From Amyelois transitella (taxonomy: Eukaryota > Arthropoda > Insecta > Lepidoptera > Pyralidae), in NCBI RefSeq assembly GCF_032362555.1, contig NC_083513.1:1426001-1490000 (forward strand): a DNA stretch of 64,000 bases, read 5' to 3'. Numbering within the stretch: position 1 is the first letter of the stretch; each line of letters starts with the position of its first letter. Of the stretch, positions 24,301 through 32,900 are shown one piece after another. The notes under the pieces were generated by a model. The model saw only the letters and a program-made list of their open reading frames with translations, did not search any database and was not told the origin of the DNA. A program made the translations under genes and the position numbers.

Positions 24301-27300
24301 GGTATGGTCTTCATTACAGTTAATACAGGTCTGGACCGAAGATGTTGCTGCGGCCGTTACGTGAAATGACTTGCCCTTGAATGCTTGAGTCTTCTCTCTT
24401 GTGATGGAAGTTATCGGATTGTTTGTGTTAGTAACCAGCTCCAGTGTTCTAAATTTCCCTTCTAGGAATTGTTTCAAGTCACGCCAACTAGGTAATTCAT
24501 TAGGTTTCAATTTATAAGCGTGTTCTTCCCATGACTTATGACTCTCGAAATCTAATTTTTGCACCACATGATGAATAATAACTGGATCCCACGAAGTAGT
24601 AGATATTCCTTCATTTATAAGGCCATTCAAACATTTTTCGGTAGTGTCTAGAAGCATCTTGATTTGAGTTGCAGTCTGACTAGCACATTTCTTTTGTCCA
24701 AATAAACGTTTGAGTAAAGAATTCACAACTAGGCGTTTATTAGCGTAACGATTTTTAAGAATTTCTCGTGCTTGATCATAATTAGCTTCAGTCACCTGAA
24801 TATGCCTTAATAATGCCTCAGCCTCACCAGTGACACTCGCTTTCAAATAGTGTAGTTTTTGCACTTTGCTCAGTGAATTGTCGTTGTCTACAAGCGATGA
24901 AAATAAATCGTCGTAATTAGCCCATTCTTCATATTTCCCCGAAAATTTTGGAAGTTCTATTTTTGGTAACTTTGCACAGCTTAAATTCGAGTGCGAGGGA
25001 TGTTGAGGAGAACTACGCGAAGATTGCGATACCGTTGTCGGCGTTAACTTTTCCAGCATATCTTTCAAATCGCCTTTGATACATAAATAAAGTTCTTCGA
25101 TTATGTCAAATTCCTCATTGGCTAAATACGGGATTTTGTCATGCTTTTCTATGTCCGTTTCTTGAATCAATGATGAATGTGCCTCGAGAAATTTCTCCCA
25201 ATATTCATGTATGCATTCTAATTTACTCTCTATATATCCTTTTGTGAGTCTTGTTTTAGGACATTTTTTCAGATTTGATTGGGTTTTCTTTAATTGGCTT
25301 GCAAGATTTTCTATGACACGTAATTGTTCCATAGTGAGTGAGTGAAAGGTTCGGTTGTCTTAGCGAACTTCTAACTATCCAACAATATATTTCACGTTCT
25401 AAGTCCACACATAACTTGATGCGATGAACGGTAATTACATTAATTTTGTTTAATATGTCCATAAATGTAAAACATTTTCCATACGCGTAATTGCAAACTC
25501 ACTATAAAATGTCACAATGTCAAATTGCAAATGTCTTTATATTTTACCAATAAAGTCTTACGAAATCACAAGGCAATCACTTGATAATATATTATTTCTT
25601 TACATTTAAATACGACAAATCACTTGATGTTATTTATTTTATAAAATAGCTTCACTTCGATAGTTCAATTTTTCACGCAGAGCTTCAGTCATTGGTCTAT
25701 GTATCGATAACATCCGGCTCGAAGGACCATATGTACGTTTGAATAAGGGTTACTATGGTTTGTACTACTCTTTAAAGGAAAACCAACGTGTAGACGGGAT
25801 GATTGTTTATTTGCAACTGATTCACATAATGACAGCTCCTATCAATTGGACAATGCATTTGAACATCGAACAACCTCATTTCTTAAATCACAATTAAGAA
25901 AATGTACAAAAATTTGGAGCGAACATTCTTCTGTACAGGGCATTTTTCTCAGTATCTGAATATCAATATTTCTCAATACCATAAATGTCTAAGATTAAGA
26001 GGTCTTCAATCACTTTTTCGCCAAGGAAAAGTAGATAAAAAATTATATTGTGCACTTCATGTCTATCGTTACATACAATCTAGTTTGTGGCTTCTACAAG
26101 CTCTCGTGTATTTTTATTTCCAGTGGCAGTGGCTTCATCCTCTGGTTACCTTACATCATGAACAGCCTGTTCACCGTGCTGGAGACTGGAGCTAGCAGCG
26201 GCATGAACTTGTGTGACGTCATTGAGTATTCCGTCGGCGACCAGAGCTCTAATGTCAATGGCACTGTAAGTAAAGCAATTTATTTGAGTGGTCTTATGAT
26301 CAGTATGCAATTTATGGATTGTTCTGTTGTTTCTGCCGTGATTATCCTGTATTGTATTTGATCCTCAATATACCTATCTTGTTGTTGTAGTTACATTTTT
26401 TAAAGTAAGTTTAGTACTTGCTACTTTTTGGCCTGTTTGGGGCTCTCCATCAGGTTACAAGAACAGTAATTGTACCTTTTGACATTTGTACATTTTCTTG
26501 CATTTTGCCTGAGGTTTTTGAACCGATTTCAGTAGTGAACAAAAATAAGATTGATATTGTTATGCTTTTGTTCCAGCTAACAGAAGTCTGCAATGACACA
26601 ATCCAGCCTTTGACCCTCATCTCTGCCGTCTGCTACGGAGCCCTGGCTAGCACTAGTACCTTGATCATGTCCCTGACCTGTGGATCTAGAAAGCGAATCG
26701 GCATCATCTGCATCCTGACGTTTTCCGCCACTGCTGCCATCCTGATGAATATAGTCCATGTCCCTTTGGCTGGCGGAGTTTTCTTTTGCTTCTTCTTGGT
26801 CGTAGCTGTATCTATGGGCATTCTGAGCGTGTATTTTGTGGAGCTGTACCCTACTTCTGTGACGTGAGTTAAATAATTTTTGTTGCTATCTAAATCCCAC
26901 TGCAGAGCAAAAGATTCCCCTTTTTGCTCACAGACGTCACATCTACCGTCTTCCCGATTTAGCTCTTTGTATGGCAGATAAAACTTAGTCAAAAACATCC
27001 TCAATAATCTCACCCTACGTTATGCATGATCCTTTAGTCACTGGTATTATTAACTTTATTATGTTATGAGTTTCGTGCTGTACCGGCTGAGGTAGTCTCA
27101 ACAGAATGAAACTCTTAATCTCATGCTAACCATGAAGTCAATAATACTTTTTTTTCGGTCAATCCTCGCAAACTTAGTAATTAATATGATTTCCTCGCAG
27201 AGGCACAGTATCCTGTCTCTCAGTGATGGTGGGACGATCTTGTGCCTTCTTCGGGGCCAATGCAATTGGAGCGTTCATCTCTCACGACTGTGAAGCCACT

Positions 27301-27612
27301 TTTTATGGATGGGCTGTTCTGCTTTTGTGTAAGTATTTCACCAAAATTTTATGTAACAATCACAATGGACCTCATATTTTAAGTTCAAGCATGCCTTTAG
27401 TTGGTTAGTGATGAACGTATTATAAAATGAGATCATGATAAACCCACTAAAGATAATTACTACCTTGAAAATTTAGACAAAAATCGGGTCATTTCTGTTA
27501 TAAATCACACATACTCGTAATGACTCATGACTCATATGGTTTATTATTCTTTCCAATAGGTGCAGCAGCTATCGCGTGGTTTTTACCGAAGGATAAAATG
27601 AACGCGAAATGA
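15340..27612 (+). CDS. Gene B: SV2-like MFS transporter (complete)
   Basis: Ten exons: 15340-15424, 16229-16390, 16999-17161, 18391-18512, 18772-19016, 19428-19582, 26124-26265, 26577-26863, 27201-27328, 27560-27612. The CDS is 1542 nt, about 513 aa, all in frame. The start ATG follows an AG acceptor by two bases (tttcag|cc), which suggests a 5'-UTR intron. Twelve hydrophobic segments are predicted; motif A reads GYISDTKGRK and YESPKFL follows helix 6. The exon-4 loop (ESCPSRMRG) and the second-half loop (TCGSRKRIG) differ from C, D and E. Exon 26577-26863 equals exons 8 and 9 of the others fused. Sequons NGT and NDT lie in the predicted helix 7-8 loop. Intron 6 is 6.5 kb because it holds an antisense BEL element. 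Likely a plasma or vesicle membrane solute carrier; substrate unknown. Confidence 0.9.
15443..15665 (-). repeat. LINE-like 3' repeat with (ttgaat)n tail
   Basis: Tail of aattcaaaattcaaatt units at the left end, then 'atcgcttaataattgtcaaa'. It shares blocks with 8246-8290 and 8613-8672. Lies in intron 1 of gene B. Confidence 0.6.
15787..15895 (-). repeat. R1, internally deleted
   Basis: Keeps the gtttatatccc end and the aaccatacgg end but lacks the middle ~130 bp. Confidence 0.65.
16011..16187 (-). repeat. R3-related repeat
   Basis: 'acgcaacggattttgatgcg' and 'gaagccggggcggatcgcta' blocks typical of the same dispersed class, in intron 1 of gene B. Confidence 0.55.
16448..16610 (-). repeat. 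R1 fragment
   Basis: Minus fragment covering the 3' half, starting 58 bp after the exon-2 donor of gene B. Confidence 0.7.
17190..17520 (-). mobile_element. RTE LINE 3' fragment, ~330 bp
   Basis: Minus-strand coding remnant of the RTE C-terminus (blocks INKSRLTKQIHKESVEEK, VLVKGQVK, NRRACMKRVMNVDEAKE), interrupted by changes near the 3' end. Lies 28 bp after the exon-3 donor of gene B. Confidence 0.75.
17521..18390. other. Gene B intron 3, unassigned part
   Basis: Contains a short repeat at about 17545-17600 ('gacgggagtcgcttcgtgta') that recurs at 45500-45560 and, inverted, at 46365-46440. The remainder shows nothing recognisable. Confidence 0.4.
19045..19200 (-). repeat. R1 fragment
   Basis: Starts 28 bp after the exon-5 donor of gene B. 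Covers the tail to the ttgctagcccatcc block. Confidence 0.7.
19698..19838 (-). repeat. 3' LTR of the BEL element
   Basis: TG...CA ends, 141 bp, same sequence as 25732-25872. Contains AATAAA in element sense (complement at 19772-19777), a plausible poly(A) signal. Confidence 0.92.
19839..19855 (-). other. Purine-rich tract before the 3' LTR
   Basis: Minus strand ccctttggcgggcggaa abuts the LTR's TGTTCG start, where plus-strand priming would occur. It is imperfect because of interspersed C and T. Confidence 0.6.
20110..25332 (-). CDS. BEL/Pao Gag-Pol polyprotein
   Basis: 1740 aa, no stops or frameshifts. Gag-like N-terminus with the LPKIELPKFSG block near residue 122. Zinc knuckles follow at ~335-400 (C-x2-C-x3-H-x4-C, CFNCLAEGHSAWKC, and a third ending in His). 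Aspartic protease active site DPGS is near 469. Reverse transcriptase has its YMDD box near 878. RNase H region begins around GYCDASNKAYGA. Integrase has an H-x4-H/C-x2-C zinc site and catalytic residues in VDFAGPY (~1441), SDQGRNF (~1507) and GLWEAG (~1560), and a C-terminal domain of the type that closes BEL integrases. The product would copy the element's RNA into DNA in cytoplasmic particles and integrate it. The start is the first in-frame ATG after the 5' leader. It is transcribed opposite to host gene B. Confidence 0.95.
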   Translation of the reverse strand: MEQLRVIENLASQLKKTQSNLKKCPKTRLTKGYIESKLECIHEYWEKFLEAHSSLIQETDIEKHDKIPYLANEEFDIIEELYLCIKGDLKDMLEKLTPTTVSQSSRSSPQHPSHSNLSCAKLPKIELPKFSGKYEEWANYDDLFSSLVDNDNSLSKVQKLHYLKASVTGEAEALLRHIQVTEANYDQAREILKNRYANKRLVVNSLLKRLFGQKKCASQTATQIKMLLDTTEKCLNGLINEGISTTSWDPVIIHHVVQKLDFESHKSWEEHAYKLKPNELPSWRDLKQFLEGKFRTLELVTNTNNPITSITREKTQAFKGKSFHVTAAATSSVQTCINCNEDHTLSHCKVFGKLQPRERSEFVRNKNLCFNCLAEGHSAWKCRLPVTCRICKRKHHTLLHEKREFQTTDNVQTHHSQLDDTKDEQQEDEETNDAIATHFTAKKSTALLATALVPVRDEKGYVTILRALVDPGSQANFISERATQTLKVKRTSAKGNITGVGSTKTTVKHVVQLELLSNHEDTFKLGMKAYVMATQLTTHLPTKTIKIPSNNWTHLRGLTLADPNFNEVGRIDLLLGVEVCSQILKNELIKGPLGSPCAQNTHLGWILFGAIQDTSSSEEIIVMHHQLDIDNMLKSFWEIEPDTKKKYTKEEERCERLFEETYSRQEEGRYVVKLPFKTDNPQCRNGNTREIAIRRLEQIERRFRKDKLLKEEYTKVFEEYKTLNHLEEVPENEKNNPAVYLPHHAVIKLDRDTSKVRIVFDASSKGSNHVSLNDELMVGPQIQEDMRSLVIRWRMKRVCFTADVQMMYRQILVTKEDADFQRILWRDSTGTIKDYRLLRITFGTACAPYLAVKTLQQIAKDEGKEHPVAAKTIHEDFYMDDLMSGSDTVPEALDTAMNIAEILKRGGMNLQKWTSNSSEFLKQIKPSNRSIKVKLDIKLDGMTKALGVSWNMGEDVFQYNFQLPHLEKVINKRTILAEIQRLFDPLGWLAPALLPAKILIQKLWLKGVGWDDDLDSETKEEWINIRNSYEHLKQIKLKRWMNTTQDNLNEVTVHGYCDASNKAYGAVAYLRARTDDGNFKISLIAARTRVAPVKPVSLPRLELCGAVLLSQLLKQISEATRIPKDQFFAWTDSTIVLAWLEGDPIRWQTFVRNRVITILDNIGNKWYHVRTDENPADLASRGLLLPDLQNNLLWWQGPNWLKNEELPVKKMNNLITELEIRRDILVNTKVQDNYIEDDKDNKEFLLTKFEDFDTLKELLKTITYCKRFLKYKSYGVKTLDVPITTEELESALDVCIRIVQKKDFEEEMVDLRKRGRVKRRSNLKSLHPFIDANNILRVGGRIRHANLNNSKKNPIILSAKNPLTLLLVADAHVKTLHGGIQLMLTFLRERYWIINAKRTVKSCIHRCLICAKQSAATRTQLMGDLPKERVTPARPFCNSGVDFAGPYQVLMSKGRGAKTSKSYISIFICMATKAIHLELVGDLTSEAFIGAFKRFVARRGKCTNLWSDQGRNFIGANKELALEWKEAKLEFEGEISEKLALDGTQWHFIPAHSPTFGGLWEAGVKSLKYHLKRILNTHLTFEELSTILCQVEACLNSRPLCPVDDTNPDSFEILTPGHFLIGEAPIVVPSRQKNFSSMSHLSRWRYTQKLLNEFWTRWQDEYLSRLQQRPKWLRKVDEFKIGQIVLIKTDGLPPGKWLLGRVTEKHPGTDGITRVYSVKSGDKIVKRPITKLCLLPIDNE
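25713..25729 (-). other. Primer-binding site (tRNA-Tyr)
   Basis: The plus strand reads tccggctcgaaggacca. This equals the 3' end of animal tRNA-Tyr plus CCA as I know that tRNA, so element RNA would pair with it. It sits 2 nt from the 5' LTR edge. Confidence 0.8.
25732..25872 (-). repeat. 5' LTR of the BEL element
   Basis: Same 141 bp as 19698-19838. Drives transcription toward lower coordinates, antisense to gene B. Confidence 0.92.
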
Positions 27613-27827
27613 AGACGGTTAAGTTCCTGATTTTAATAACACCCTGTACATACTTATATAGTCAAGACTGGAGACTGACACAGTAATAATTTAGTAATTA
27701 ACTGAATGAAATATTATTACTCACATTGAAAATTTTGGAATATGAAATTGGTGTTGGAGTTCCCAATCTTAAGTAGAGGTACTCTCTGTTTACCTTTTGA
27801 ATTTTTATACCAAGAAAGTTCTAGATA

Positions 27828-27915
27828 TGTGATGGACTGGCAACCTGTCACTATCTGAATCTCAATGCCATCAATACGCCGTCTACTACCTAACAAGGGA
27901 TAAAGATTTTACCGT
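27828..27915 (+). repeat. R1 fragment
   Basis: Contains 'ggcaacctgtcactatctga' and 'acaagggataaag'. It lies about 215 bp after the gene B stop and may fall in its 3' UTR. Confidence 0.55.
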
Positions 27916-28248
27916 TACAATTAACATTAATACATATACCATTGATATGTATAATTATTAATTCTTAACTATTAATGTAAAAATGTCAGTCGATCATAAT
28001 AATCGATCACAGAAACATTTGTCAACATTGGATGGATTCAGTGTTTCAAAACATCACCCAATCCAGGATTCACGGTCAAAGGCATACCCCGGAATCCACC
28101 CGAGATTGGTGTGGATGCAACCGGGTCTAAAGCCAGTAGGAAGAAGGACTATTTCAAAAGTATGAAATGTAGTTTTTATATCTAAAAATTGACTCTAGAG
28201 GGTTAAAATATGTACATAGTTGAATATAATATTTATGTGGGTTTTTAG
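27916..28248. other. Unassigned B-C intergenic DNA
   Basis: A small GC-richer island (28020-28150) holds a 60-codon frame without recognisable domains. I do not call it a gene. Confidence 0.4.
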
Positions 28249-28472
28249 TGTTTGGTTCCCGGCACCAATAGAAAAAACTCCGTCTCTTTACCATGGATGT
28301 CGTAAAAGGCGACTAAAGAATAGACATATAAACTTAAGATTCTTCTTTCAGTCGATGGGCTAGCAGCCTATCAATATTTGAATTCCAATTGTATCATTAA
28401 GTCAAATAGCTGTTGACTCTATCTACACCGCAAGGGATATAGACGCGATTTTATGTATGTATGTAAGTATGT
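28249..28472 (+). repeat. R1 retroposon, diverged
   Basis: Nearly full length with internal deletions, ending in (atgt)n. Confidence 0.75.
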
Positions 28473-28731
28473 TTTAAGTGTGTTCCTCACTTACATTATT
28501 AGATTTTAAGGGATGTGTTATTATGAATGTGTGTTACGCTTATAATAATAAGTTGAAATTGTTTAGTGCTGTACCTGAAGTATATAATTTATTACTCTCA
28601 AATTAAGTAGATAATAAGTAAATTTAAAATATTAAACGAGTGAAATCAATGAAATGTTTTATTTTATTTCGGTAAAACTTATTGCCGTTATGCCTAATTT
28701 AAAATATGTATCTGCTTATACACCACAAGAG

Positions 28732-28998
28732 TGTGCCGTGTGGTTCCCGGCACCAATATAAAAAAGAATAGGACCATTCCATCTCTTTCTCATGGATGTC
28801 GCAAAAGGCGACTAAGGGAAAAAAAGCTTTTAAAAATTAGGGATGATTCTTTTAGGCGATGGGCTACCAACCTGTCACTATTTGAATTTCAATTCTATCA
28901 TGAAGTCAAACCGCTGAACGTGACCTATCAATCATCAAGACTGCTGGCTCTGTATATCATGCAAGGGATATAGACGTGATTATATGTATGTATGTGTG
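28732..28998 (+). repeat. R1 retroposon, full length
   Basis: Second plus copy in the B-C spacer, 260 bp after the previous one. Confidence 0.8.
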
Positions 28999-29372
28999 TA
29001 GAAAGAAGACGAATATAGCTAATTATAAATAGATTTTGTAAGATGAATGATGTTCTGAAAATGATTACAAAAAATTATATGTAGACGTTCGGGACCTTTA
29101 CCAAGTAAATTGAATCTGAACATCCTTTGTAATATTATGTATTAAAAATTTAATTCAAACAGCTTTAGTATCCAGTAAAGATTATTAGCGATAAATAATA
29201 ATTTAATACTTTACACACGACGGGATCATATAATTTTATAATTTAACAATCCTTCGAGATATCTCTTTGACAGTAATTTAATAGGGTTCCGTAAAAAATC
29301 GTGTTACCAAGCATATTTTGTGTGTTTGTTTGTAACATGGCCCCAGCTGTGAAAAATATTGATGTTTGACGT

Positions 29373-29708
29373 TACTTGACTATGAGGGATGTACTTAAAA
29401 TATCATTACCAAATATTATATTAATTACTACGAGTCTTTCTTTGTTTTTGTTTTTTTTATTGCGTGCGCAGATTTACTTGCACTAGCATCTAGGTCATAA
29501 CTGAAAATCAGCGTATTGCTCTATAGCAATAACTTCGTTGAGTTGTGACCTTTTAGTATTGCTGCAATAATTAACTTGTATTCCATATGAAATTGTAAAT
29601 TGTGTGTTGCAAATCAAATAAATGAATTATCTATCTATCTATCTACTTACTTACTTGACTATTAGGGATGTACTTAAAATATCATAACCAAATATTATTT
29701 TCATTACT
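29373..29708 (+). repeat. Insert flanked by ~56-bp direct repeats
   Basis: Direct repeats 29373-29429 and 29653-29708 (blocks gggatgtacttaaaatatca, ccaaatattat) differ at a few positions and bracket a ~220-bp segment ending aaataaatgaattat plus (ctat)n. It looks like a retroposon with a very long target duplication, or a local duplication that was later invaded. Lies 260 bp before gene C. Confidence 0.6.
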
Positions 29709-29968
29709 TACTTACAGTATAACTATTGATTAACCTAGGAAATCGATAATGCAATTTGGTTGATAAACGTTAAGTATTATATAATTATACGGAATCCTCC
29801 GTGTATGAGTACGATTTGCACTTGGCCGAATTCAACAAAAAACTTGAATCATCACTGTTCAACAAGAAATATACACAAACTAATAAATCGATAACACCTT
29901 ACAAGGAACAACAAATGACAATTCTTGTTATGAATGTTGAAATAATAAAGTGATTTAAAAAAAATACC
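29709..29968 (+). promoter_or_regulatory. 5' flank of gene C
   Basis: AT-rich, with no TATA or initiator I can defend. The ATG context is aaaaaataccATGG. Confidence 0.3.
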
Positions 29969-32900
29969 ATGGCATTGAGTTTAAAAGATGGTAAAGTTTT
30001 GCCGTTTGAAACCGCTCTGGACCAAGCTGGTGAGTTTCTTTGTCTTCCTCAGATTATAGCCTCGATTGATCGCATAATATATGGCTCTGTCTACCCCGCA
30101 AGGGATATAGACGTAACGATATGTGGTAGCATGGACTACTAAATACTTAACTAAGTACTTTCCTTAGAATTTTTGTTTCTCACGATAATCTGAAAAAGAT
30201 GGCTTATAAACGTGGGATTCCTCTTATCAATATACAACTGGACGTGCCTTTCTGTTTTTTCAAGACAATTGGTTCTGTCAGCCTTGTAAAGGATTTAGAT
30301 GTCACTATGTGTATGCACGTTGTTCATGGCCACTCTGTTCTCATTATTTTTTTCTTTATAAGACTGTACAGGGTCAAAATATTTTACGCGTAAGTATATT
30401 AAAATAATATAAATGGAACTATTAGAACCTTAAGTTAGATTATTCTTTTTTTTAATTCTTCCCCTTTAGGATGAGAAATCAAACTAACTTTGGTGTCTTT
30501 ATATTTAGATGACAGAGTAGATCTACTCAATTCTAAATTTTTTATTGCACTTCAAATAACATGTGATTCTTTGTAATCTGATTCTGAATTCCAGGTTTCG
30601 GCTGCTACAGCTACATCCTCACAGCCCTGGCGGGTCTGATCACAGTCTCCTTCATGTGGATTTCCACCAGCGTCTCCATCGTCATCCCAGCGAGCGCCTG
30701 TGAGCTGGAAACCAACAGCGGTCAACAAGGGCTGATGGCTGCGGCGCCTGTTGTTGGTGAGAACAATAAACTTTTCGGATCTAAATATCCTGGTTGCGTC
30801 TAGAAATAAAAACCCAGTATATCTTCTCTTTATCTCATTTATGGATGTTCCCTGTTGCATCTGTGGCGACATCTATACGCCACACGTCACAACATCCAAT
30901 CACACAAAACAGTCAATCATCACGAAAAAAATTGAAGCGTTCAACCAATAGCAGCGAAGAATCTAAATCGCGCAAACAAAGATTTATTTATTTCATGGAT
31001 TGGAGCACAAATAAACCTCCGACTCAATATCGAGCCGCGGTTCCCCAGGTATAACACCTAGCCTGGCGGAAGATCTTCCCTTTGGTGGCGGTTGAGCCGA
31101 AACAATGACTAAATATATATACACATACATATATATATATTTTTTAATTTTTTTATATTTTTTCAGGATCAGTGGTCGGTGCTGTAATGTGGGGCTACCT
31201 GGCAGACACCCGTGGTCGGCGCAAGATGTTGATGCTGTCTCTCCTCCTGGGCGCCACGGTGAACGCCATCGCCAGCATTTCGGTCAACTGGATCATGTTG
31301 ATGATCCTCCAATTCCTAGCCACTGTCATGTGAGTTAACTTTTGTCTTATTTTCAATTAATTCGATGCAAGGCCTGTTTAGAAGAAGGGGAGAGTCTTTG
31401 ATACAAATGGTGAAAATCTAAGACCATATCTTGAAAGAACAATGGCAGACGCCCATACATAAAAATAGTTGAATCTAACCGGCAGCGTCTTAGCATCAAA
31501 AATACCTTAAAATATTGTCCGGCACTTACTGAATAAATCTCTTAAAGATATTCGTCTTAAGAAAGCCGGAAAAAAAAGATTTTTCGATTTGAACTTTTAG
31601 ATTTTTTGAGGTTATCTGTCATTGTCAACTGTCAATAACAAATACTGGAGGATAGGATACTTGTCTTCTATCAGTACCTACGAATCTAGTTTTTTGTAAT
31701 GAAAATATCTTCGACTAAAGATTATAAGAATGTTTTAGTTAGTACTTAATCAATAATTCTATTTAGACGAATCTGGCAAATTGTTCCATACAGCGTGTAC
31801 TAATACATGTGCGTAAAATGCCGAGGAACGACTACGCTCTGCGTCCCCTTTACGCAACATTACTTCTTACTATAACAAGCCTTACTTGAACCGTCATCAA
31901 TCCTTCTTATTTGTAATTCAAGTGACTCAAACCAACAATTATCTTAACGGGAGTCGAACCCACGGCAATCACAAAACAAAAGACTGCTAGAAACTGAGGG
32001 AGTCAAATAAGAACTGAGATTCTTATCTCAGTTCTATCTCAGTTCTTACTTAGGGTATTTTTTAAATAAGACATTTCCATATTTTTATCTTTTTTTATTC
32101 TTCCTCATCATCTTATCTTATAATTATACGATCTAAGAACTCAGCTGGTGCAGTTATATTGTTTTCATGTCTGGCCCATCCTAAATACCATACCACAGTC
32201 ATAACATGAGCACAACATCAATTAGCACACCGGATTCGAGTATTTCTATGACGAAATGCCATGTTCATTGATCCAAAACGGCAACAAATTCAAAATCCAA
32301 GAAGCGATGGCACAGTCAAACAATTAGGAGGCAAAATCGAAATCCTTAAAGCAAGCACAGGTCACACAAAGAAATATCAGAGTCCATAGGCAATCCAAGT
32401 CGAAGAAATGAATAAAAACAACACATAAAACAATTCCAAACACAACCGACACAAAAAGCACGGGGGCATTTGTGATTGACAGACAGCGACCTTTGAGTGT
32501 TGTCATTACAATAAAATCAAACAGCTCGGCAAAAATAGTTTACAGGCATTTTAAAAATGCATAAAAACAGAATTATTTTTGACTAAGTAGGTAAGTAGTA
32601 TATACTTTTTTAATTATTGAATGATTACAAGTATCCAATTAGTTAAAGAAATAGTTTATATTCGTAGTCGCTAAAATAAAACCAGACGAATTTTATTGGG
32701 TGGTAACACCATAGTGTACGAAAAATAAGAAAGTACAGGAAATCAAGTTAGATTTTTATTAAATGTGTTGTTTTTTCTGCGGGTTTAATAAAAATTGAGT
32801 TATTTACGTAAATAAATAAAAAAATATTTTAATAAGTTGTACCTAAGTAACATTTTTAGACGCTAATTTTATTTTCAACTATTTTTCTGCCATTGTTCTT

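Larger units (their letters stand above)
19698..25872 (-). mobile_element. BEL/Pao LTR retrotransposon, intact
   Basis: A complete 6175-bp element in antisense in intron 6 of gene B. Identical 141-bp LTRs lie at both ends, flanked by ACCTC at 19693-19697 and 25873-25877 (5-bp target duplication). Between them are one uninterrupted 1740-codon gag-pol frame, a tRNA-Tyr primer-binding site next to the 5' LTR, and a purine-rich tract (ggcgggcggaa on the minus strand) next to the 3' LTR. Identical LTRs and the open frame imply recent insertion. 141 bp is short for a BEL/Pao LTR. No env-like third frame was seen. Confidence 0.95.

Noticed and set aside
19698-25872. 140-bp direct repeats around the BEL element as a segmental duplication of host DNA
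   Set aside because: The repeats start TG and end CA, abut a purine tract and a tRNA primer site, and are bracketed by ACCTC, so they are the LTRs.
27372-27412. Possible second relic of exon 2 in gene B intron 9 ('atgcctttagttggttagtg')
   Set aside because: Only about 20-25 bp match the end of exon 2. Too short to separate from chance without an alignment score.
32324-32506. Hydrophobic 60-codon minus frame in gene C intron 3
   Set aside because: AT-rich intronic frame with no splice context or homology that I recognise.
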